This document shows, piece after piece, positions 57,405 to 64,000 of a stretch of 64,000 nucleotides of DNA. Under the pieces are notes generated by a model. That model was given only the letters and a program-made list of their open reading frames with translations. It did no database searches and was not told the DNA's origin. Position 1 is the stretch's first letter, and every line of letters starts with the position of its first letter. This stretch comes from Dolichospermum sp046070105 (GTDB taxonomy: Bacteria; Cyanobacteriota; Cyanobacteriia; Cyanobacteriales; Nostocaceae). Made by a program: the position numbers and the translations under genes. The DNA lies in the NCBI GenBank assembly GCA_046070105.1, contig JBJUHT010000139.1, positions 3,076-67,075 of the forward strand, given 5' to 3'.

Positions 57405-58346
57405 TTAACTCATCAAATCTTGAAATAGAGCGGTACTTAAATAGCGTTCACCAAAGGAAGGTTGAATCACCACAATTAATTTACCCGCATTTTCTGGGCG
57501 TTTACCGACAACAATAGCCGCACATAAAGCCGCACCAGAAGATATTCCCGATAATAAACCCTCTTCTCTGGCCAATCTACGCCCATACGCTATTGCATCT
57601 ATATCATCAACTTGGACTATCTCATCAATTAAGTCTTGACGCAACACATCAGGAACAAAGCCCGCACCAATACCTTGAATTTTATGAGGACCCGGTTTAC
57701 CACCTGATAGAATGGGACTGTTGCTAGGTTCTACCGCAATAGCTTGAAAACTGGGTTTGCGTTGTTTAATCACTTCTGCAATACCAGTAATTGTACCACC
57801 AGTTCCTACCCCAGCAATTAAAATATCAACTTCTCCGTCCGTATCCGCCCAAATTTCCTCAGCGGTGGTTTCTCTGTGGATTTTCGGATTCGCAGGGTTA
57901 GCAAATTGCTGTAACATAAAAGCATGGGGAGTATTTGCCACAATTTCCTCTGCTTTATTAATTGCTCCGCGCATTCCCTGAGTACCGGGTGTTAACTCCA
58001 AACTCGCACCGTAAGCCCGCAGCATGGCGCGTCTTTCTTGACTCATGGTTTCGGGCATGGTTAAAATCAATTTGTAGCCCCGCGCGGCTGCTACCATGGC
58101 TAAAGCAATACCTGTATTACCGGAAGTTGGTTCAACTAAAACCGTTTTTCCTGGTGAAATTAAACCTTCAGCTTCAGCGGAAAGAATCATACTTACGCCA
58201 ATTCTATCTTTGACAGAGGCCGCAGGATTCATACTTTCTAATTTGACAACTATCCTGGCCTTCACTCCTTCAGCTTGGGGAATTTTATTTAACTGAATTA
58301 ATGGAGTTTTTCCAATTAGTTCTGTTACGTCTTTAGCAATTCGCAT
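57405..58346 (-). CDS. cysK: Cysteine synthase A
   Basis: PLP enzyme making cysteine from O-acetylserine and sulfide, 313 aa. PLP lysine K46 in PAASVKDRIG, phosphate-binding PTSGNTG (73-79), GVGTGGTITG and the C-terminal region GERYLSTALFQ. Complete, ATG at 58346. Neighbouring the nif-support genes it could feed Fe-S cluster synthesis, but it is transcribed convergently and is a housekeeping gene. Confidence 0.95.
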   Translation of the reverse strand: MRIAKDVTELIGKTPLIQLNKIPQAEGVKARIVVKLESMNPAASVKDRIGVSMILSAEAEGLISPGKTVLVEPTSGNTGIALAMVAAARGYKLILTMPETMSQERRAMLRAYGASLELTPGTQGMRGAINKAEEIVANTPHAFMLQQFANPANPKIHRETTAEEIWADTDGEVDILIAGVGTGGTITGIAEVIKQRKPSFQAIAVEPSNSPILSGGKPGPHKIQGIGAGFVPDVLRQDLIDEIVQVDDIDAIAYGRRLAREEGLLSGISSGAALCAAIVVGKRPENAGKLIVVIQPSFGERYLSTALFQDLMS

Positions 58347-58499
58347 TTTTTAACTCCTAAACTTCTAAAGTTTATATATTAAACTATTTTTAGCAAGTGT
58401 TTATCTCATCGTGTGTTGGTATTAACCACGCTTATTCTAGCATAATTTCTATCTATTTCACCAAAAATATTAGTAATTATTAAAAAATATTAGATTCGT

Positions 58500-58550
58500 A
58501 GGTTGGGTTGAAGCATGTTCACGAAGTGTGGCGAAGCCATAACCCAACAT
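58500..58550. repeat. Small dispersed repeat with GTTGGGT arms
   Basis: GGTTGGGTTGAAGCATGTTC, ACGAAGTGTGGCGAAGCCAT, AACCCAACAT. The middle is a variant of the GCGTAGCGTGGCGTTAGCCA small dispersed repeat inserted within an ACCCAAC palindrome. Confidence 0.7.
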
Positions 58551-58729
58551 GAGCGTTGGGTTGCTGTCGCTTAACCCAACCTACAAAAATGGTGAAGATA
58601 TTGATTCATGAGCCTTGGGTTGCGCTGTCGCTTAACCCAATTTACAAAAATGGTGAAAGTATTGATTCATGAACGTCGAGTTACGCTGTCTCTTAACCCA
58701 ATTTACAAAAATGGTGAAGGTATTGATTG
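58551..58729. repeat. Triplicated 61-bp tandem unit
   Basis: Units at 58551-58609, 58610-58670 and 58671-58729, each of the form GTTGCGCTGTCGCTTAACCC, AATTTACAAAAATGGTGAAG, TATTGATTCATGA. Copy 3 has diverged most (CGAGTTACGCTGTCTC). Each unit ends in TTGATTCATGA, so the array is a tandem duplication rather than independent insertions. Confidence 0.85.
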
Positions 58730-59341
58730 TTGAAAATAATACTGTTTTACCTTTCTAAGAATATCTTAATGTTGTTTCTGAGCTATTTAAGATATCTTGG
58801 ATTTATCTTTGTCATGGAATGCTGTAATTTGAGTACAGTTTGTACTTGGAAATTTTCTTAGCAAAATATCTAAAACTAATAGTCTGTCTTGGTTTGAGTT
58901 TGAGTACAAAATACCCCGTTCCCTTTTTTAAAAATGCTAGTCCCCCACTCAATAAATACTAGCACCCCCACCCCAAAAAATATTTTAATTTCTTTTAAAT
59001 GCTTACCAAATCAGGAACACAAAATTTGAGTAATATCGTAATTATCTTAATAATATTAACTTGAGTTGCTGAAAGTTATGACTAAAAAGGGAACTGATAT
59101 AAACGATATAGGATTTACGCAGAGATTCCCCTCTACCCCCCGAAGTTCCTGAGATGAAAGTCTGAGGAATTAGGGGGGACTTCTTAATTTCTATATTATC
59201 TGTATGACTCAATACAAAAAAGCACATAATTTTTGTTTTTGAGGAGAATTTGATCAGCATATTTTGAATCAAAAAGGAGCAAAAAATAAACATAATTATC
59301 AAAATTTTTGGGTAATTAAGACCTAGTAAGGGAGAATAAAC
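58730..59341. other. Intergenic region with one long hairpin
   Basis: About 610 bp, no credible gene (an 86-codon minus ORF at 59042-59302 is not supported). The only clear structure is the imperfect inverted repeat 59136-59153 / 59161-59178, CCCCCCGAAGTTCCTGAGA facing TCTGAGGAATTAGGGGGG, with a 7-base loop. Confidence 0.5.
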
Positions 59342-59577
59342 ATGAAAGTGAAATTTTTAGATTTGCTGATTGTAAGTTTAGTAACTTTAGCATTAATTTC
59401 TCCAGAGAGTATAGTAGTTGCTATATTTTAGAACATAAAGAGTTCGTTAAGACACAGAATTTATCCTGTGAATTGCAGAAACTAAATATAGCATCTCCAG
59501 CATTACCTGAACACATTGCTATTATAAAGAATGTGGAAAGAAAGCATCGAACAGTAATTTTTCAACTTAATCATTGA
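59342..59577 (+). pseudogene. Frameshifted small secreted protein
   Basis: ATG at 59342 after GGGAGAATAAAC opens a signal-peptide-like frame, MKVKFLDLLIVSLVTLALIS, that stops at TAG 59429-59431. One frame over, an uninterrupted 49-codon stretch begins right there (LEHKEFVKTQNLSCELQKLN...) and runs to TGA 59575-59577. One extra T in the TTTT run at about 59425-59428 would join them into a coherent protein of about 78 residues. So this is a 1-bp deletion pseudogene, a sequencing error, or programmed frameshifting. Confidence 0.45.
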
Positions 59578-59594
59578 CAATAAACTAAATTATC

Positions 59595-59858
59595 ATGACA
59601 GACGAACGCCAAACACAGTATTTTAATTTAATTGATGAACTTCTCCAATGTCCTAATGGTCAAGAACCAGAAGTTTTAGAAGCAAAACCCGAATTAATTG
59701 ACTCTGGTTTAGTGCAATCAATGTTACAAGTAGCCACAATGTTTGCTCATCAAGGTAATCAAGATGGGGCGCAATTTCTATTTTTTGTTGCTAAACAATT
59801 AGCCAAAGAATTAGGTTTATATCCTGAAGTTTCTGATCAAGTTGTCACTCAGGAGTAA
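59595..59858 (+). CDS. Small helical protein resembling the N-terminal element of CHAT/TPR proteins
   Basis: 87 residues: FNLIDELLQCPNGQEPEVLE, then PELIDSGLVQSMLQVATMFA, then GNQDGAQFLFFVAKQLAKEL. Cyanobacterial TPR-CHAT proteins often begin with this exact kind of block (LLxCPxGEEPEILxxNxxLIDxGLVQxM). Here it stands alone and is followed 2 bp later by another small gene, so the two likely form a unit. Function unknown. Confidence 0.65.
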   Translation: MTDERQTQYFNLIDELLQCPNGQEPEVLEAKPELIDSGLVQSMLQVATMFAHQGNQDGAQFLFFVAKQLAKELGLYPEVSDQVVTQE

Positions 59859-59860
59859 TC

Positions 59861-60172
59861 ATGTTATTGACCGCAGATGATGCTGGAAAAATATCATTAG
59901 AATTTCTCTTAGCAGATTGGAATATTGCTGATGATTTTAGAGATTGGTTTACAGTATTTAATTCTCGCTTAATGGGTGAGAGTTGGTATATTGTAGAATT
60001 GGGTGTAGAAGGATTACCTGATAGATGGTTTATGCAGGTTTATGACACAGGAGTTTGTGACCCTAATTATACTTTTATTTCCCCAATTGCTGGTGCAGAA
60101 GGATATACAGATTTAAAAAGTCTACCAGATATTATTGCCGATGTTTTAGTAGCAGAACGTAATTCTCGATAA
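59861..60172 (+). CDS. Small acidic protein of unknown function
   Basis: 103 residues: LTADDAGKISLEFLLADWNI, then WYIVELGVEGLPDRWFMQVYDT. Predicted mixed alpha/beta, no membrane segment. It starts 2 bp after the preceding stop, implying translational coupling. Not recognised; size and pairing resemble immunity-type proteins but there is no direct evidence. Confidence 0.6.
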   Translation: MLLTADDAGKISLEFLLADWNIADDFRDWFTVFNSRLMGESWYIVELGVEGLPDRWFMQVYDTGVCDPNYTFISPIAGAEGYTDLKSLPDIIADVLVAERNSR

Positions 60173-60187
60173 AAATTGGAGATATTC

Positions 60188-60220
60188 AGATCCCCGACTT
60201 CTTAAAGAAGTTAGGGATCT
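60188..60220 (+). terminator. Hairpin repeat AGATCCCCGACTTCTT
   Basis: AGATCCCCGACTTCTT and AAGAAGTTAGGGATCT pair with one mismatch around a 2-base turn, 15 bp after the preceding gene. Shares its arm with 48504-48627 and 62089-62120. Probably a transposed hairpin that now ends the transcript. Confidence 0.6.
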
Positions 60221-60317
60221 AATATTTTATGTATTTTATAATTAATTTTGTTAGGTTTATTTGATAATAATATGTTATAATAAATAGAGTTATGGACGCT
60301 ACAGAAGAATCAGTCAA

Positions 60318-60653
60318 ATGATTACTGAAGACATCCTAGCCCAAGAATTTCTCAGAGTGGTAGATGACTATTATCCGTCCGTGGGAGAACTTTTAGAAGG
60401 CTGCCACGTGAAAGTTATCACTTGCTTTTGGGGACGACCTGCAAAACGGTTTCAATATATAGGAATTTATTGTCGAGAAGACATAATGCCCTATATTCAA
60501 GCCCAAAAAGAAATCCTCAGAGAATTAGCAGAAAATATGGGGCTAATTCAAGTAGTTTGTCTCAATGCTAAACGATTGCTACGTGATCCTATGTCGAAGT
60601 TAAAACAATCTGAACCTCGATTATGGTTGGAGTTGCAATTAGTGGCAGCCTAA
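60318..60653 (+). CDS. Uncharacterised small protein
   Basis: 111 residues: LAQEFLRVVDDYYPSVGELL at the start, a conserved-looking CFWGRPAKRFQYIGIYC with two cysteines, and a Leu-rich helical end. Soluble. It lies 18 bp before the LLM oxidoreductase gene on the same strand. Family not recognised. Confidence 0.6.
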   Translation: MITEDILAQEFLRVVDDYYPSVGELLEGCHVKVITCFWGRPAKRFQYIGIYCREDIMPYIQAQKEILRELAENMGLIQVVCLNAKRLLRDPMSKLKQSEPRLWLELQLVAA

Positions 60654-60671
60654 TCTAATATTTGGTTAACA

Positions 60672-61670
60672 ATGAAAACAGGACTTTTCTGCAATTACGA
60701 AAATCATCACCATGATGCTAGACGCACTATCTTTGAACAAGTTTTATTGGTGAAAGAAGCTGAAAGTTTAGGTTTTGAAGAAGCTTGGGTAACAGAACAT
60801 CATTTTAATGAGTTCAATCTCAGTCCTTCAATTCTGCTATTATTGGCACATTTAGCAGGTGTAACTTCGCAAATTCGTCTAGGAACTGCGGCTGTATTAT
60901 TGCCATTTCACCAACCAATTCGCGTGGCTGAAGATATTGCTACTTTGGATAATCTTTGTAGTGGTAGGTTGGCTTTTGGAGTAGCTAAAGGTGGACCTTT
61001 TCCCCAGCAAAATAAACATTTTGGTGTGAAAATGCAGGAATCTCGCACCAGAATGTTAGAGTCAATAGCATTGATTCAAAAGCTATTATATGAAACTAAC
61101 GTATCATTTAATGGCGAATATTATCAATGCGAAAATCTGACGATACAACCCCAACCACTGCAAAAACCAATTCCTATATATGTTGCTAGTGGTGATGATG
61201 ATGCAGTTCAATTTGCTGCTGAAAATTCCTTTGGTTTAATGGGGGGTCCGCCGTTTTCTTTAACAAGACTAAAGAAGACGGTTAATAAATATCGGGAATT
61301 TAATCAAAGTGGTGCAGAAAAGTTCCTGTTAGCCCGGTTCTTTTTTGTGGGTAAAACTCATGATCAAGCAGTAAATGAAGCATTACCTTTTATTCGTCAT
61401 TTTAGCAAAGAAATGACGGCTAACTCAACTCAAGTAATGGAAAAAAGTCCTCAACAACCAGCATTTGATCGGACAAATATTTGTTTTGATGAGGACTATT
61501 TGCTAGAAAATTCAATTATCGGTGATGTCAACGGTTGTCGTGACAAAATCAAGAAATTTCAGGACGAATTAGATCTCAGCACACTAGCGTTAAAACCCTC
61601 ATCTTTTTCCTTACAAAAAAATCGAGAAAGTTTGCAACGCTATAATCAAGAGGTGCGAAATTATGTCTAA
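60672..61670 (+). CDS. LLM-class flavin-dependent oxidoreductase
   Basis: 332 residues in a bacterial-luciferase TIM barrel. EAESLGFEEAWVTEHHFNEF (split), GTAAVLLPFHQPIRVAEDIATLDNLC (split) and GRLAFGVAKGG are family marks; the insertion typical of luciferase alpha chains is not evident. Uses reduced flavin and O2 on an unidentified substrate. It overlaps the following gene by 8 bp. Confidence 0.88.
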   Translation: MKTGLFCNYENHHHDARRTIFEQVLLVKEAESLGFEEAWVTEHHFNEFNLSPSILLLLAHLAGVTSQIRLGTAAVLLPFHQPIRVAEDIATLDNLCSGRLAFGVAKGGPFPQQNKHFGVKMQESRTRMLESIALIQKLLYETNVSFNGEYYQCENLTIQPQPLQKPIPIYVASGDDDAVQFAAENSFGLMGGPPFSLTRLKKTVNKYREFNQSGAEKFLLARFFFVGKTHDQAVNEALPFIRHFSKEMTANSTQVMEKSPQQPAFDRTNICFDEDYLLENSIIGDVNGCRDKIKKFQDELDLSTLALKPSSFSLQKNRESLQRYNQEVRNYV

Positions 61671-62055
61671 ACTTTCCTTACTTCCTCCCGATGATTTACC
61701 TCCGACTAAGGTAACAAAAGAGGATAGAATGCTACATTTAGAGTTGGAACAGTCTATTGGTAGATGTTTTTTCTATGCGTGCGATGCCTTCGGCGAGCGC
61801 AGCTATCGCATTACCCAAGTATTACTATCTAATTGTCAGTGGTACATGACCACAAATAAGACGACTTTGATGTTAATTGTAGACTGTCCCGATCTGGTTA
61901 CTTATTGGCATATAGTTAGTAATATTCCCCAATTAGGAAATAGGCTGGAAAGATTCACTAAAGATGCCAAAATCCGCGTTTATCCACCTTTTGGCAAAGG
62001 TTCACCCTTTGAAATTGGAGTCAATGAAATTTCAGCCTATCGAGATTGGTTGTAA
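61663..62055 (+). CDS. Uncharacterised protein with an embedded small dispersed repeat
   Basis: 130 residues. Text includes LELEQSIGRCFFYACDAFGE and RITQVLLSNCQWYMTTNKTT. Bases 61777-61805 (GCGATGCCTTCGGCGAGCGC, then AGCTATCGC) are a typical cyanobacterial small dispersed repeat and code for CDAFGERSYR, so relatives may lack these residues. Overlaps the LLM gene by 8 bp, implying coupled translation. No known domain. Confidence 0.6.
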   Translation: MSKLSLLPPDDLPPTKVTKEDRMLHLELEQSIGRCFFYACDAFGERSYRITQVLLSNCQWYMTTNKTTLMLIVDCPDLVTYWHIVSNIPQLGNRLERFTKDAKIRVYPPFGKGSPFEIGVNEISAYRDWL

Positions 62056-62088
62056 GTCCTAAATTATATTTTAATTACTAAAATCACC

Positions 62089-62120
62089 AGATCCTCGACT
62101 TCTTGAAAAGTCGGGGATTT
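62089..62120 (+). terminator. Hairpin repeat AGATCCTCGACTTCTT
   Basis: AGATCCTCGACTTCTTGAAA followed by AGTCGGGGATTT; same arm as 60188-60220 and 48504-48627. Placed 34 bp after a stop codon and followed by ATCTTC. Likely functions as a terminator. Confidence 0.55.
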
Positions 62121-62163
62121 ATCTTCTATCTTGTTATAATAAAATAAATACAATATAGCAGCC

Positions 62164-62772
62164 ATGATTAACAACATGATTAATAACAAAAAAGAACTAT
62201 TTGATCGTTGGGCAAATAGTTATGATTGGACATTTCCTTCCTTTATTTATCAAGCAATTCATAAAAGATTACTTTCCCAAGTTGAATTATCAGCAAATGC
62301 CAATGTACTTGATTTAGGTTGTGGAACTGGACGCTTATTAGACAGATTAGCCACACAATTTCCAGAAATTACAGGCACAGGTTTAGATTTATCTCCGCAA
62401 ATGTTGCGGGTAGCGAGGCAAAATAACCGCCACCGTCCCCGCTTAATTTACCTTGAAGGTAATGCCGAAAATCTCCCCTTTGTAGAGGGACAATTTGATG
62501 CGGTTTTTAATACTATCAGTTTTTTGCATTATCCCCAACCAGACCAGGTTTTAAAAGAAGTTGCCAGGGTACTTTCTCCTGGTGGTAAATTTTATTTAGT
62601 GGATATCACTTTTAATAACTCATCATCATGTCAAATTACACCCCATTCTCATACAGCAGTTAGATTTTATAGCCAAAAACAAAGAGAAGAAATGGGTAAT
62701 AATGCGGGATTAAATTGTGTAGGTCATCATCATTTATTAGGTTTTGTACTGTTGACTATTTTTCAAAAATAA
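62164..62772 (+). CDS. Class I SAM-dependent methyltransferase
   Basis: 202 residues. SAM motif I VLDLGCGTGRLLDRLA (about 49-64), acidic GTGLDLSPQML, motif III NAENLPFVEGQFDAVFNTIS, and VLSPGGKFYLVDITF. UbiE/Methyltransf_11-like small-molecule methylase; substrate unknown. ATG 62164 or 62176 are both possible. It follows a hairpin terminator, so it probably has its own promoter. Confidence 0.88.
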   Translation: MINNMINNKKELFDRWANSYDWTFPSFIYQAIHKRLLSQVELSANANVLDLGCGTGRLLDRLATQFPEITGTGLDLSPQMLRVARQNNRHRPRLIYLEGNAENLPFVEGQFDAVFNTISFLHYPQPDQVLKEVARVLSPGGKFYLVDITFNNSSSCQITPHSHTAVRFYSQKQREEMGNNAGLNCVGHHHLLGFVLLTIFQK

Positions 62773-62840
62773 TCTTTGTAGGGTGCGTTAGTGATAGCGT
62801 AACGCACCATTTTCTTATGTTAGATAGTTAGTAGATTTAA

Positions 62841-63284
62841 TATCACAAGTTTCAGCAATATCAGCATACAGAATTGTTTGAAAATCATCTTAATGAAGGT
62901 TTGTATGGTCTTGTTTTATTGGAAAATCAACATTACCGTTTAGCTAGAGACTGGATATCCAGGTTTGATCTGCCTTTAAGAGGATGTTTGAAAAGTCTAA
63001 CTTGGGCGATTAGAAATCACATCTACACAGACAAAACCTGCCTACGCAGGTTTCAAATCCTTAATTTTTCGTTAGTCCACGCAGGTGGACTTTGCTTGTG
63101 TAGTAGCGAATTTATTCGCCGAAAACTTTTAAGACAACCTCTAAGAACTTTAGATGCTTTGCATTTAGCTGTGTGTAGTATTAATAATTTGTCTCTGGTG
63201 ACAGCAGATGAAAAATTAGCTCAATCTGCTACTATTTTGGGGATAGACATTCTTTTATTAACTTCCAATATGAATTTTATTTAG
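62841..63284 (+). pseudogene. PIN-domain (VapC-like) toxin pseudogene split by a MITE
   Basis: Frame QQYQHTELFENHLNEGLYGL and ENQHYRLARDWISRFDLPLR matches the middle of VapC-type PIN ribonucleases, and LRTLDALHLAVCSINNLSLV with TADEKLAQSA matches the end, with its Asp residues (D of LDALH and TADEKL). Between them is the 162-bp MITE (62980-63141). Removing it and one TAA restores DLPLRTLDALHLA exactly. The N-terminal active-site strand (VDxSALV) is missing: the frame opens from a TAA at 62838-62840. So the gene is 5'-truncated and interrupted. Confidence 0.85.
62980..63141. mobile_element. 162-bp MITE with imperfect inverted ends and TAA target duplication
   Basis: Left end GAGGATGTTTGAAAAGT, right end ACTTTTAAGACAACCTC (inverted match with four mismatches in 17). 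Flanked by TAA at 62977-62979 and 63142-63144. The 3-bp TNA-type duplication and GAGG ends suit mobilisation by an IS5-family transposase. No ORF of its own. Insert plus duplication is 165 bp, so the host frame stays open. Confidence 0.85.
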
Positions 63285-63339
63285 AGATGCGATTACTTGG
63301 TCGAACTTAGCGATCGCACTTCCCACTATATTCAGATCT

Positions 63340-63500
63340 CCGGTGATACAGCACTTTCCGGTGTTATGAGGTACATATCTAGCGGGCAAGACTTGTACTG
63401 AGTTTGCCGTTCGCGTAGCGTGGCGTTAGCCATAGTATGCCTGCACCACAAGAGTTTCATGATTCAACTTTGTACTTCATCAGATCGGAAAACGCTGTAA
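63340..63500. repeat. Family A repeat with a nested small dispersed repeat
   Basis: CAGCACTTTCCGGTG, TTATGAGGTACAT, GCGGGCAAGACTTG, then an interruption TTGCCGTTCGCGTAGCGTGG-CGTTAGCCATAG, then TGCCTGCACCACAAGAGTTT and TGTACTTCATCAGATC to CGCTGTAAG. One repeat has landed inside another. GTTGGGT repeats continue to 63645. Confidence 0.7.
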
Positions 63501-63650
63501 GTTGGGTTGCATTTCATTTAACCCAATCTACAAAATTCTTTATTCTTCCTGTCCTTCGTGTCTTCGTGGTTCAATAACTCCGTAGGTTGGGTTGACGTAT
63601 GTTACCCAACATCAAGCAGTAATAATAAATGTGTTGGGTTACGAAAAATT

Positions 63651-63881
63651 TTATTTTGGTGCTTTACGCCAACCATTAGCCAAGGCTTCTGACTCTTGAC
63701 AAAACCATTTCTCTCCCTTGCTTGGATCAATGACTGTTGATTCATAATCTTCAGAGCCAGGAATGTGATAAAACTTACGACCAGTGTTTATAGAAATATT
63801 ACCTTTGATTTTACATCCTGGTTTAGTGAACGATGTGATTGGAGTTGGAGAACGGCTACCTGATACTTTTAACCGAGACAT
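63651..63881 (-). CDS. Sunset-domain small protein
   Basis: 76 residues. The segment GCKIKGNISINTGRKFYHIP, then YESTVIDPSKGEKWFCQESE and ALANGWRKAP is the sunset domain, often found at the end of secreted nucleases; two cysteines (C23 and the one in WFCQES) may bind metal or pair. Here it stands alone. Its ATG (63879-63881) lies inside the last codons of the tnpB-like gene, a 13-bp overlap in another frame, so translation may be coupled or it may be a remnant of a larger protein. Confidence 0.7.
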   Translation of the reverse strand: MSRLKVSGSRSPTPITSFTKPGCKIKGNISINTGRKFYHIPGSEDYESTVIDPSKGEKWFCQESEALANGWRKAPK

Positions 63882-64000
63882 TCCCTGACATCTGAGATAT
63901 CGTGAATGTCCAGTACAACATCACCAACTGAGTTGGTAAAGGTGGTATCCCACATTGCCTTGAGGAAAATCCCCACGGCTCCATTAAAGTCTCGCGGTAT
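63869..64000 (-). CDS. tnpB: tnpB-like transposon protein, C-terminal end
   Basis: The minus-strand frame is open from the window edge and ends TAA at 63869-63871: IPRDFNGAVGIFLKAMWDTT, then a 23-residue tail ending DVRECLG. The PRDFNGAVGIFLKA block is the C-terminal RuvC segment of IS200/IS605/IS607-associated TnpB proteins (RNA-guided nucleases), whose Asp is the third catalytic residue. Only 43 residues are visible, so it is partial and its integrity is unknown. Overlaps the sunset-domain ORF start. Confidence 0.65.
   Translation of the reverse strand: MPRDFNGAVGIFLKAMWDTTFTNSVGDVVLDIHDISDVRECLG

Noticed and set aside
59042..59302. 86-codon minus-strand ORF
   Set aside because: Lies across a long hairpin in AT-rich DNA, with no ribosome binding site and no recognisable domain.

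Overview
The window is a piece of a filamentous, heterocyst-forming cyanobacterial chromosome (order Nostocales). Photosynthesis and carbon genes are present (ndhB end, psaX, petH with a phycobilisome-linker domain, prk, ycf34). A heterocyst/nitrogenase block (cnfR/patB, fdxB, the cox2-type oxidase, a nitrogenase-associated protein) and a hormogonium polysaccharide cluster (hpsABCD) point to a differentiating filament. GCGATCGC (HIP1) octamers, low G+C, heptameric tandem repeats and many small mobile repeats fit a repeat-rich genus of the Anabaena/Dolichospermum/Aphanizomenon type; the genus itself is a guess.

Layout, 1-24 kb: the 3' end of ndhB, a single-domain response regulator, lipA, a 0.6 kb heptamer repeat tract, psaX, a LivH-type amino-acid permease, then an ergothioneine module (OvoA-like egtB plus egtD) followed by a membrane hydroxylase and a DUF427 protein. 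Next come rsmB, a TerB-like protein, a small thylakoid-type protein, a class A penicillin-binding protein, an ankyrin-repeat protein, several conserved cyanobacterial membrane or unknown proteins, a muramidase-like protein with a probable non-standard start, an M48 protease, a PrpA-like phosphatase, a Tab2-like translation factor, the CCA-adding enzyme, ycf34 and prk.

25-46 kb: petH behind a long structured leader, hom, a CAAD protein, pcrA, then hpsA-hpsB-hpsC-hpsD (one large HpsA protein and three pseudopilins), a lipase-like hydrolase, a glyoxalase-fold protein, a small zone of mobile-element debris around 40.2-41.4 kb, a DUF92/VTE6-like kinase, and a two-gene export unit (a parvulin-type isomerase and an ABC exporter whose C39 peptidase domain has lost its catalytic residues).

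46-58 kb: a ROK kinase, a sucrase/ferredoxin-like protein, and the nitrogen-fixation support island. cnfR is divergent from fdxB, coxB-coxA-coxC, an uncharacterised helical protein, a cysteine-dioxygenase-like cupin and an ArsC/Spx-like nitrogenase-associated protein. The island couples activation of nif genes, electron supply and oxygen removal in the heterocyst. cysK follows.

58-64 kb is accessory and repeat-rich: a triplicated 61-bp unit, a frameshifted secreted small protein, small unknown ORFs, a luciferase-like oxidoreductase, a methyltransferase, a PIN-toxin pseudogene carrying an in-frame 162-bp MITE with a 3-bp target duplication, and the tail of a tnpB-like gene overlapping a small sunset-domain ORF. 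I see no rRNA, tRNA or CRISPR array.
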